Source: Spirochaeta sp. (lineage in GTDB: Bacteria > Spirochaetota > Spirochaetia > UBA9216). Taken from it: a stretch of DNA of 14,069 nt. The notes below the pieces were generated by a model. The model did no database searches and was not told the DNA's origin. It saw only the letters and a list, made by a program, of their open reading frames with translations. Shown piece after piece: positions 8,625 to 14,069 of this stretch. The stretch spans positions 1 to 14,069 of the forward strand of contig DMKD01000408.1 of the NCBI GenBank assembly GCA_003454605.1. Reading direction: 5' to 3'. Both the position numbers and the translations under genes were made by a program. Each line of letters starts with the position of its first letter. Positions within the stretch are counted from its first letter, which is position 1.

Positions 8625-8643
8625 ACCTGCCATTGTGGCAGGT
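8625..8643 (+). other. Intercistronic hairpin preceded by an orphan ribosome-binding site
   Basis: An 8-bp perfect stem (ACCTGCCA / TGGCAGGT) with a three-base loop lies between the dehydrogenase and the TIM-barrel gene. ATAAGGAG occurs on both sides (8610-8617 and 8650-8657), and only the second copy is placed to serve a start codon. There is no U-tract, so it is unlikely to be a terminator. It may set mRNA processing or stability. Confidence 0.5.
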
Positions 8644-8662
8644 TCATTATAAGGAGAGTTAA

Positions 8663-9652
8663 ATGGCAAGACCAATTACAATTTTTACAGGACAATGGGC
8701 AGACCTCGGTTTTGAAGACTGCTGCAAGATGGTTAAATCCTTTGGTTATGAGGGTGTTGAAATATGTACATGGGGGGATCATTTTGAAGTGAGCAAGGCT
8801 GCTTCAGATCCGGCCTATGTTGAAGCAAAACAGAAGATTCTCAAGGATAATGGCCTTGGGTGCTGGGCAATTGGTTCACATCTGATTGGACAATGCGTAG
8901 GCGATAGATGGGATCCGAGAATTGACGGATTCGCCCCCTCCAAATTTGCCGGAAATCCAGCCGCAATACAGGAATGGGGAATTAAGGAGATGAAGAATAC
9001 AGCTAAAGCAGCAAAGGCAATGGGCTGCAATGTTGTCACAGGTTTTATGGGTTCTCCGATATGGGCCTACCTGTATTCATTTCCGCCGACAACTGAGGAA
9101 ATGGTTGAAGAGGGTTTTCAAAGAATATACGATTTATGGACACCAATTTTCGATGAATTCGATAAACAGGGGGTTAAATTCGCACTTGAAGTTCATCCAT
9201 CTGAGATCGCATTCGATTACTGGACAACAAAGCGCCTGTTAGAAAAATTCGAATACAGAGAAGCCCTTGGATTAAACTTCGATCCCAGTCATTTAATATG
9301 GCAGGGAGTTGAACCTCATCTGTTCCTGCGTGATTTTGCAGAAAAAATCTATCATGTACATATGAAAGATGCAGCGGTAACCCTCGACGGCCGCAGTGGA
9401 ATTCTTGGCTCTCACCTGGCATTCGGCGATGCAAGACGCGGTTGGAATTTCAGATCACTTGGACATGGTGATGTGAATTTTGAAGAAATCATCAGAGGTC
9501 TGAACGACATCGGATACAGCGGCCCACTTTCTGTAGAATGGGAAGATAATGGAATGGACAGGGAATACGGAGCAAAGGAATCATTCGAATTTGTAAAGAA
9601 ATATAATTTCTCAGCTTCAAATGTTGATTTTGACGGAGCAATGGAAAACTAA
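8663..9652 (+). CDS. Sugar (phosphate) isomerase/epimerase-like TIM-barrel protein
   Basis: A 329-residue protein of the xylose-isomerase-like TIM-barrel group (AP endonuclease 2 / IolE-type fold). The metal-binding positions expected at the barrel mouth are all present: E176 ('KFALEVHPSE'), D207 with H210 ('LNFDPSHL'), H233 ('HVHMKDAA') and E292 ('LSVEWED'). The conserved block 'VTLDGRSGILGSHL' and the N-terminal 'TGQWADLGFED' mark a specific widespread subfamily usually annotated only as sugar phosphate isomerase/epimerase. By fold and by its dehydrogenase neighbour it also recalls the TIM-barrel enzymes that act on 3-keto-glycosides, including C-glycoside-cleaving DgpC/CarC-type proteins; that is inference. 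The start is backed by AAGGAG. A long hairpin follows the gene, so it is probably the last member of the four-gene block. Confidence 0.88.
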   Translation: MARPITIFTGQWADLGFEDCCKMVKSFGYEGVEICTWGDHFEVSKAASDPAYVEAKQKILKDNGLGCWAIGSHLIGQCVGDRWDPRIDGFAPSKFAGNPAAIQEWGIKEMKNTAKAAKAMGCNVVTGFMGSPIWAYLYSFPPTTEEMVEEGFQRIYDLWTPIFDEFDKQGVKFALEVHPSEIAFDYWTTKRLLEKFEYREALGLNFDPSHLIWQGVEPHLFLRDFAEKIYHVHMKDAAVTLDGRSGILGSHLAFGDARRGWNFRSLGHGDVNFEEIIRGLNDIGYSGPLSVEWEDNGMDREYGAKESFEFVKKYNFSASNVDFDGAMEN

Positions 9653-9659
9653 TCAGAAA

Positions 9660-9690
9660 CAACCGGCAGAATTCAATCTTCTGCCGGTTG
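9660..9690 (+). terminator. Strong hairpin after the metabolic block
   Basis: A perfect 12-bp stem (CAACCGGCAGAA / TTCTGCCGGTTG) with a seven-base loop starts eight bases after the TIM-barrel stop codon. No T-tract follows (the next bases are ATACCTGTTCC), so termination may be partial or Rho-assisted. It would lower expression of the downstream PAS-LuxR gene relative to the enzymes. Confidence 0.55.
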
Positions 9691-9709
9691 ATACCTGTTC
9701 CAGATACTG

Positions 9710-10624
9710 ATGAACAATCTTGATTCACTTAAAGAATGGATATCTCTGCAGGATTCTGAAAAAACTTCTCCTAACTCTGAATTATATAAGGAGTTCGGAA
9801 ATTTTTTCACCTATCTGTTTAACCACAACCAGGACGGAATCTGCCTGCTTGACCCATCGCTAACGATAATATGCGTAAACAACACAATGCTGAGCTGGTA
9901 CGGTCACAAGACTCCCTTCCATGGCAAAAAATGCTACGAGATATATCATGACCGGAAAATCCCCTGCGACAACTGTCCTACAATTCAAACTTTGAAAACA
10001 AAGACATCAACAACCCTCGATGTTCCCTATGAAACAAAATATGCACAAAACGGCAACCAGACTCTCACAACCTTTCCTGTTTTCAACGACAGCAATGAAG
10101 TAATAGCAGTCATTGAACATATACGTGACCTCTCAACAGATGAGAAAGAAAAAGCAGCGCTGACAAAACTCAACAGCATGCTCGACAAACAGTCACAGGA
10201 ACTCATGGAACAGAATATTGCGTTGAGGGTTCTTGGAAACCAGTTGTCGAATGATTCAGACATAGTAATAAATGAAATATCTATGAAGATCGATACTTTG
10301 ATTTCCCCCCTTGTTGAAAAGATGAAAGAAAAAGCATCAGGCGGGATTTTATATCCCGAATTATCACGGCTTGAAAAACATATCTCCGAACTTACTGTAC
10401 CCTTTCTAAGCAGACTGCCTCTTGAAAAACTGCAGCTGTCAAAACGAGAACTCCAGCTTGCTGAATATATCAGGGAAGGATACACAAGCAAAGAGATAAG
10501 CGGTATGCTTTGCATATCAAAAAAAACTGTAGATTTCCATCGCGCCAATCTAAGAAAAAAACTGAAAGTTAAAGATGGTGAAAATCTTCAGTCCCACTTG
10601 TTGAGTTTTCATAAAGGGAACTAA
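9710..10624 (+). CDS. PAS-LuxR transcriptional regulator with a cysteine motif
   Basis: A 304-residue one-component regulator. Residues about 30-140 form a PAS domain ('NQDGICLLDPSLTIICVNNTML' through 'VIAVIEHIRDLS'). It contains 'KCYEIYHDRKIPCDNCP', that is C75-x10-C86-x2-C89, a motif found in a subset of bacterial PAS regulators that may bind metal or respond to redox. Residues about 142-210 are helical with likely coiled coil. Residues about 243-300 are a LuxR-type helix-turn-helix ('LSKRELQLAEYIREGYTSKE', then 'CISKKTVDFHRANLRKKL'). There is no response-regulator receiver domain, so the PAS domain is the likely input. The gene starts 20 bases after a long hairpin and has a poor ribosome-binding site, suggesting low expression. 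The start is the first Met; the next is at residue 60, inside the PAS domain. It is likely to regulate the neighbouring enzymes or the flavin oxidoreductase. Confidence 0.88.
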   Translation: MNNLDSLKEWISLQDSEKTSPNSELYKEFGNFFTYLFNHNQDGICLLDPSLTIICVNNTMLSWYGHKTPFHGKKCYEIYHDRKIPCDNCPTIQTLKTKTSTTLDVPYETKYAQNGNQTLTTFPVFNDSNEVIAVIEHIRDLSTDEKEKAALTKLNSMLDKQSQELMEQNIALRVLGNQLSNDSDIVINEISMKIDTLISPLVEKMKEKASGGILYPELSRLEKHISELTVPFLSRLPLEKLQLSKRELQLAEYIREGYTSKEISGMLCISKKTVDFHRANLRKKLKVKDGENLQSHLLSFHKGN

Positions 10625-10631
10625 CAAGCTT

Positions 10632-10652
10632 ATACCAGGTTTTAACTGGTAT
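10632..10652 (+). terminator. Weak hairpin after the PAS-LuxR gene
   Basis: A 7-bp stem (ATACCAG / CTGGTAT) with a seven-base loop, followed by TATTACAG. The T-tract is poor. It is a possible weak terminator. The remaining gap to 10740 is AT-rich and holds -10-like hexamers (TATGAT at 10694-10699, GATAAT at 10697-10702) without a clear -35. Confidence 0.3.
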
Positions 10653-10739
10653 TATTACAGTGTATTTCAAGTATTTTAATATCCCCAAAACGATATGATA
10701 ATGAATAACAGAATATCAGAAAAACGAGAGGAGAAATAA

Positions 10740-11981
10740 ATGCACGAGAAAGATCCATTATTTCAGCCGATTAAAATCGGAACAAAAACATCACCAAACA
10801 GATTTGCAATTAATGCAATGGAATGCTGCGATTCGGATGAAAACGGTAATCCGGGCCCTAAGACATACCGCCGGTACAAAAATCATTTTGAAAGCGGCTG
10901 CGGTGTAATAGTTCTTGAAGCAATTACAGTCGGCTATGAATCCAGAAGCCGTCTGCACCAGCTGTCGGTAATGCCCCGCAATCAGAAACCTCTAGAAAAG
11001 TTTGTAGCTGAAATGAAAAGTATCAACAATGACGCCCTCTTTTTTTGGCAGCTGACTCATTCTGGAGAAATCAGCCATCCGGATTTTTCACGCCGCATTA
11101 CAGTTAAACCAATGCCCGGGTTCGAAGGTGAACTGATTGATGAAGACGATATTAAAAAGATCCAGCAGCAGTTTGTAACATCGGCAAAGATCGCTCATGA
11201 TGCAGGCGCTGACGGAATAGATTTTAAGGTCTGCCACGGCTACCTCGGTTCACAGTTAACAAGGCCGTATAATGATCGAAAATGGGCATACGGCGGTTCG
11301 TTTGAAAACAGAACGCGCTTTGCATATGAATGCTATGAGATGATCGACAAAGAAATTAATGACCCGAACTTTATCATCGGCTCAAAGGTATCTATATGGG
11401 AAGGATTCCCCGGCGGTCAGGGAAGCGCAGGTCCTGATTCACCATTAATGGATATTACTGAATCTCTTGAGTTATGTAAGGGTCTCGAGGAACGAGGAGC
11501 AAAATTCATCCTTGTATCAGCAGGCTCCCCCTCAATCACACTGGCGCTGTCTCAACCCGATGCACGCATCCCTCGTGATGTATATACCCATTTCACATTC
11601 CAGAAGGCTGTTCATGATGTTCTTAAACCTGAAACAGCAGTCATAGGTTCAGCCTATTCTGTCCTCAATAACGGTAACAACAAACTAGTGACCAGGAAAA
11701 AAGAAGAGAACACCCTAGAATACTGGGGCAACAGAAACATCCGCGAAGGCGTCACTGATATGATAGCCATCGGACGTCAGTCACTTGCCGACAGTCACAT
11801 ACCTATAAAAATGCTCGAGGGCCGTGAGGATGAGATTAAATGGTGCACTTGCTGTGATAATTGCATTGAGTTTCTCATCAGACAGCAGAATGTAGGCTGT
11901 GCAACCCGTGATAAGGAATATGCACTTGCGCTAAAAGAAATCAGAAGGAAGGAGGGGGCTCTTAAAGAGAAAAAAACCTGA
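10740..11981 (+). CDS. NADH:flavin oxidoreductase, Old Yellow Enzyme family, with Fe-S cysteines
   Basis: A 413-residue TIM-barrel flavoprotein. The family signature is clear: N-terminal 'DPLFQPIKIGTKTSPNRFAI', the flavin/substrate site H166-G-Y in 'DFKVCHGYLGSQL', and 'YGGSFENRTRF' (184-194). The C-terminus holds C369-x2-C372-x2-C375-x11-C387, resembling the 4Fe-4S ligands of 2,4-dienoyl-CoA reductase and trimethylamine dehydrogenase. Those enzymes are about 650-730 residues and carry a further NAD/FAD domain that is absent here. It would reduce an activated C=C bond or oxidise a substrate with FMN, receiving or passing electrons through the cluster; the partner is unknown. GAGAGGAG precedes the start, and a strong terminator follows the stop. 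It is likely its own unit or a continuation of the upstream regulator transcript. A role in processing an unsaturated sugar intermediate is speculative. Confidence 0.88.
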   Translation: MHEKDPLFQPIKIGTKTSPNRFAINAMECCDSDENGNPGPKTYRRYKNHFESGCGVIVLEAITVGYESRSRLHQLSVMPRNQKPLEKFVAEMKSINNDALFFWQLTHSGEISHPDFSRRITVKPMPGFEGELIDEDDIKKIQQQFVTSAKIAHDAGADGIDFKVCHGYLGSQLTRPYNDRKWAYGGSFENRTRFAYECYEMIDKEINDPNFIIGSKVSIWEGFPGGQGSAGPDSPLMDITESLELCKGLEERGAKFILVSAGSPSITLALSQPDARIPRDVYTHFTFQKAVHDVLKPETAVIGSAYSVLNNGNNKLVTRKKEENTLEYWGNRNIREGVTDMIAIGRQSLADSHIPIKMLEGREDEIKWCTCCDNCIEFLIRQQNVGCATRDKEYALALKEIRRKEGALKEKKT

Positions 11982-12000
11982 CCAACGAGATAAAAAGAAC

Positions 12001-12035
12001 AGGGTGCGACCGGACTATGCGGCGCACCTTTTTTT
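12001..12035 (+). terminator. Rho-independent terminator of the plus-strand gene series
   Basis: The stem GGTGCG / CGCACC (12003-12008 / 12023-12028) continues inward as CCG / CGG past one bulged A, and is followed by seven Ts (12029-12035). It lies 20 bases after the flavin oxidoreductase stop and between convergent genes. Confidence 0.88.
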
Positions 12036-12077
12036 ACCTGTGAGCTGGATCTTAGATTCCGGATTGGTATTAAAGAT

Positions 12078-12404
12078 TCAACAGTTGTAATCAGGCAGCC
12101 AGTCAAAGACTCTAACAGATTTCCAGTTGTCCTTATTACGCTCTGCAAACTCATTATGGAGAGGATGGATCTGATATTTATCATGTGCCTCCTGGTTTCT
12201 GAATGTAACATGTGTCGCAACATGGTAATCTCTCACATTTACATCCCTGTCATGCTCTTCATGCATGCTGCCTGCAATAAAATAAATAATACCTTCAATA
12301 GGTTTGAGATATTTATGGCATTCTGAAATAAGCTTAGAAACGGCTTCTTCTGAATCGTTTTTAAGTTCAAAAAAAACATTGTGGGAAATCAGGTTTTCTT
12401 GCAT
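12078..12404 (-). CDS. Dabb-domain (stress-responsive A/B barrel) small protein
   Basis: A 108-residue protein covering one Dabb ferredoxin-like alpha/beta barrel, a dimeric fold found alone or fused to enzymes. Typical features are the N-terminal 'LISHNVFFELKND', a central 'REY/RDYHVATHVTF'-like strand (here 'VRDYHVATHVTFRNQEAHDKY'), and 'IHPLHNEFAERN' followed by 'VRVFDW' near the C-terminus. Functions in the family range from stress tolerance to small-molecule cyclases, so no specific reaction is assigned. The start has GGAG eight bases upstream and a good promoter close by. The gene converges on the flavin oxidoreductase and diverges from the LacI-type gene. It may be a standalone accessory protein; its link to the sugar genes is only by proximity. 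Confidence 0.88.
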   Translation of the reverse strand: MQENLISHNVFFELKNDSEEAVSKLISECHKYLKPIEGIIYFIAGSMHEEHDRDVNVRDYHVATHVTFRNQEAHDKYQIHPLHNEFAERNKDNWKSVRVFDWLPDYNC

Positions 12405-12431
12405 TTTTTACTCCGCAATAGTTAATAGATG

Positions 12432-12459
12432 ATTATACAAGCTTGCGGTTGTAATTCAA
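12432..12459 (-). promoter_or_regulatory. Promoter of the Dabb gene
   Basis: On the minus strand, TTGAAT (12459-12454) and a perfect TATAAT (12437-12432) are separated by 16 bases, giving a leader of roughly 20 bases. The -35 box falls inside the left 10-bp direct repeat that flanks the MITE-like element, so the insertion could have changed upstream control. Confidence 0.55.
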
Positions 12460-12461
12460 GC

Positions 12462-12672
12462 AGCAATTCTCAATTTGGCAGTAAATAATTACTTAACTTG
12501 CGCCTGCACTTTCCGGCAAGCGACATTTAATCAATACTGCCAAATGGCGAGCTGCAGCACCTTCGGAAGCAGTATAATGGCTTAATAACAACAATGCAAA
12601 GAAGATTGTCTTAAGAATCAAGCTTCCAAATAATTCTTCAACCGCTTCCGAAAGTCAAATTTAGAATTGCTT
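12462..12672. mobile_element. MITE-like element with terminal inverted repeats and 10-bp flanking direct repeats
   Basis: The roughly 211-base gap segment is bounded by terminal inverted repeats (12462-12476 and 12657-12671) that match at 14 of 15 positions. The exact decamer TAATTCAAGC lies immediately outside both ends (12452-12461 and 12673-12682) in the same orientation, as expected of a target-site duplication. Inside are further perfect inverted pairs: ATTTGGCAGTA / TACTGCCAAAT (12473-12483 / 12535-12545) and TTCGGAAGC / GCTTCCGAA (12562-12570 / 12644-12652). No transposase gene fits, so it would be non-autonomous. A 10-bp duplication is compatible with IS4-type transposases, but the family is not determined. 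The alternative is a structured RNA or paired operator array. Confidence 0.5.
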
Positions 12673-12689
12673 TAATTCAAGCTTTATCC

Positions 12690-12718
12690 TTGCTCAATTT
12701 CGTTTTAGGTGTTAAAAT
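12690..12718 (+). promoter_or_regulatory. Candidate promoter of the LacI-type gene
   Basis: TTGCTC (12690-12695) and TAAAAT (12713-12718) are 17 bases apart. The -10 is a five-of-six match and the -35 is weaker. Transcription would start near 12725, at the edge of the palindrome that follows. Confidence 0.45.
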
Positions 12719-12725
12719 CTTCATT

Positions 12726-12743
12726 AGCTAAATCGTTTTAGCT
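12726..12743. promoter_or_regulatory. Candidate LacI-family operator
   Basis: AGCTAAA-TCGT-TTTAGCT is a perfect 7-bp-arm palindrome with a central CG, the usual shape of LacI-family operators. It lies over the predicted transcription start of the LacI-type gene, so autorepression is likely. TCGTTTTAG also occurs at 12700-12708, exactly 33 bases before the copy at 12733-12741, suggesting a second half-site on the same helix face. Confidence 0.5.
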
Positions 12744-12773
12744 TAGTTTTCACCCTCTTCTAAGGATTTAATT

Positions 12774-13799
12774 TTGGTAGGACGACAGAAAGCTACACTG
12801 AAAACTATCTCTGAAGCATTGGGCATATCCAAAACCACCGTATCGCTTGTACTCAAGGGAGACGGTGACCGTTACCGGATAAGCAAGAAAACCCAGAACA
12901 AAATCATTGAATATGCTGACAAGCTTGGTTTTGAACCTGATTTTCTGGCAAAAGCACTTGTAACCCGAAAAACCTCTACCATTGGTCTTATCTTTCCCGA
13001 TGTTCACGAGGCATTCATGTCCGAAATGATTAACGGAATCGAGTCGGTACTTTATGAAGCGGGCTATTCGATTATGCTTTCAACGAGTGGTTTCAACTCA
13101 GAATTCGAGCTCAGAAACATCCGTCAGCTTATACACCGTAAAGCAGACGGAATAATAATAGCACCCTACATTCCTATTTCAGATCCGTCATTCAGTCACG
13201 GTTACCTGGATGAGATCAAAAAGGCGATCTGTCCGGTTGTTTTCGTTGACCGTGTACCTCCGGAAGCGCAAGAGCTGAACTGGATAGTTCAGGATGATTA
13301 TTCAGCCGCAGTCAGAGCAGTACAGCTTCTTCACAACCGAGGCTGCCGGCGGATCGGCTGTCTGAGCTTCAACCTCGACATCTCATCAATAAACAGCCGA
13401 ATCAGGGGATACCGGGACGGATTGAAAGCTGTCGGTTACAAAACTGAAGCAGAAAGACTGATCCTCCTCGAAGAGCAGAACGCCGGCTCGGACGACCTTT
13501 ACAGGAAGCTTAAAGCCGTTGCCGGAGACACTGCTCCTCTGGACGGTCTGATAGTAACAACAGGAGGCATTGCCGACAAGGTTGCCTTCCTTAAAAGGAA
13601 AACCGATCTCGGGCTGAATGACCTCCAGCTTGTAAAATTCGGCAGAGACCCTGAATATTTCAGTTCAGGGATGATTCAGGTTATTCAGCCGAATACTGAA
13701 ATGGGAAAACTTGCCGCACAGACAATTCTCAACCGCATAGCAGATCCGGATGCTGATGTCGTGCAGATGGAAATAGAATCAACGATTAAGGAGGAATGA
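12774..13799 (+). CDS. LacI-family transcriptional regulator
   Basis: A 341-residue sugar-responsive repressor. Residues about 7-55 form the LacI helix-turn-helix ('ATLKTISEALGISKTTVSLVLKG', then 'ISKKTQNKIIEYADKLGF'). The hinge is 'EPDFLAKALVTRKTSTIGL', and residues about 68-335 are the periplasmic-binding-protein-like sensor core ('KADGIIIAPY', 'VVFVDR', 'GCRRIGCLS', 'RIRGYRDGL'). The start is a TTG at 12774, supported by AAGGA seven bases upstream and by the match of the next residues to the usual LacI N-terminus. The gene precedes a D-lyxose-isomerase-type gene across a hairpin-rich leader and has a palindromic operator at its own promoter, so it probably controls itself and that downstream unit. 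The effector is unknown but is likely a sugar or sugar phosphate. Confidence 0.93.
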   Translation: MVGRQKATLKTISEALGISKTTVSLVLKGDGDRYRISKKTQNKIIEYADKLGFEPDFLAKALVTRKTSTIGLIFPDVHEAFMSEMINGIESVLYEAGYSIMLSTSGFNSEFELRNIRQLIHRKADGIIIAPYIPISDPSFSHGYLDEIKKAICPVVFVDRVPPEAQELNWIVQDDYSAAVRAVQLLHNRGCRRIGCLSFNLDISSINSRIRGYRDGLKAVGYKTEAERLILLEEQNAGSDDLYRKLKAVAGDTAPLDGLIVTTGGIADKVAFLKRKTDLGLNDLQLVKFGRDPEYFSSGMIQVIQPNTEMGKLAAQTILNRIADPDADVVQMEIESTIKEE

Positions 13800-13878
13800 T
13801 AAAATGACGTCCTTGTCATTTTATCATTTTGAAGTTTGCAGTTGCAAACTTCCCCTCAATAACCACCTTCCATGGTGG
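13795..13878 (+). other. Three tandem hairpins between the LacI-type and D-lyxose-isomerase-type genes
   Basis: Hairpin 1: a perfect 14-bp stem (13795-13808 / 13815-13828) with a six-base loop; it contains the lacI stop codon. Hairpin 2: GAAGTTTGCA / TGCAAACTTC (13831-13840 / 13843-13852). Hairpin 3: CCACC / GGTGG (13863-13867 / 13874-13878) with a six-base loop, about 10 bases before the ribosome-binding site. There is no long T-tract, although ATTTT follows the first stem. They could attenuate, terminate partly, or protect processed mRNA ends. Confidence 0.6.
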
Positions 13879-13898
13879 AATTCTTTATAGGAGAAAAA

Positions 13899-14069
13899 AT
13901 GAAACGAAGTGAAATCAATGGCTACATAAAAGAAGCTGAACAACTTTTCAGGTCATACGGCTACAAACTGCCGCCATGGGCAGAATGGCCTGCAAACGAA
14001 TGGGCAAAAAGAAAAGAGGAATGTGAAAGCATATTTAAGAGCTGTCTTGGCTGGGACCTGACGGATTTC
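13899..14069 (+). CDS. D-lyxose isomerase family protein (5' end only)
   Basis: Only the first 57 codons are present; the family is usually about 220-230 residues. The translation begins MKRSEINGYIKEAEQLFRSY, then 'YKLPPWAEWPANEW', and ends 'LGWDLTDF'. This matches the N-terminus of the cupin-fold D-lyxose ketol-isomerase family, which interconverts D-lyxose and D-xylulose (some members act on D-mannose and D-fructose) with Mn2+. The catalytic metal ligands lie beyond the window edge, so activity cannot be judged. TAGGAG lies seven bases before the ATG. The gene follows the LacI-type regulator and would be under its control, with the three-hairpin leader between them. Confidence 0.82.
   Translation, partial: MKRSEINGYIKEAEQLFRSYGYKLPPWAEWPANEWAKRKEECESIFKSCLGWDLTDF

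Noticed and set aside
10027..10548. A 173-codon open frame on the minus strand
   Set aside because: It lies wholly antisense to the PAS-LuxR gene, whose domains are clear, and its Ser/Phe-rich composition is typical of a shadow frame.
11795..12223. A 142-codon minus-strand frame crossing the terminator region
   Set aside because: It overlaps the end of the flavin oxidoreductase, a strong terminator and the Dabb gene in another frame, and shows no domain.
12463..12670. A metabolite riboswitch or ncRNA in the Dabb-LacI gap
   Set aside because: The nested stems could suggest it, but the segment lies upstream of both predicted divergent promoters and is framed by direct repeats, so a MITE-like insertion explains it better.
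1..14069. CRISPR array, tRNA, rRNA or prophage genes
   Set aside because: No regularly spaced repeats, tRNA cloverleaf, rRNA segment, integrase or phage structural gene was recognised.

Overview
The window looks like a carbohydrate-uptake and sugar-conversion region from a free-living spirochaete (Spirochaetota). The main clue is the solute-binding protein, whose signal peptide ends in a 'VFAGGEQEA'-type sequence common in sugar-binding proteins of Spirochaeta and Sphaerochaeta relatives. The moderately AT-rich coding sequence, very AT-rich gaps and abundance of ABC sugar transport fit but do not prove this. No rRNA, tRNA, CRISPR array, phage gene or transposase gene is visible.

Layout. On the minus strand at the left are a sugar solute-binding protein (948-2276) and the first permease of a CUT1-type ABC importer (844 down to the window edge, truncated). 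A 467-base AT-rich divergent control region separates them from a plus-strand series: an AraC-type regulator with a PAS domain and a degenerate kinase-like tail (2756-4678); a tight four-gene metabolic block of phosphomannose-isomerase-like cupin (4782-5993), FucI/AraA-fold isomerase (6006-7412), Gfo/Idh/MocA dehydrogenase (7434-8609) and xylose-isomerase-like TIM barrel (8663-9652); a hairpin; a PAS-LuxR regulator (9710-10624); and an Old Yellow Enzyme-family flavin oxidoreductase (10740-11981) ending at a strong terminator. A small Dabb-domain gene lies on the minus strand (12078-12404). A LacI-type regulator (12774-13799) then leads, through three tandem hairpins, into a D-lyxose-isomerase-family gene cut by the window end.

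How it may work together (inference). A sugar or glycoside enters through the ABC importer. The two PAS-containing regulators and the LacI protein would control expression. The dehydrogenase plus TIM-barrel pair, with isomerases around them, suggests oxidation, isomerisation or elimination chemistry on an unusual sugar, possibly a 3-keto-glycoside route. The substrate cannot be read from the sequence, and no sugar kinase, aldolase or glycoside hydrolase lies in the window.

The most unusual non-coding features are: a roughly 211-bp MITE-like element between the Dabb and LacI genes, with 14/15-matching terminal inverted repeats and exact 10-bp flanking direct repeats; a near-consensus promoter ahead of the metabolic block whose 17-base spacer contains seven consecutive Gs; and the three-hairpin leader before the D-lyxose-isomerase-type gene.
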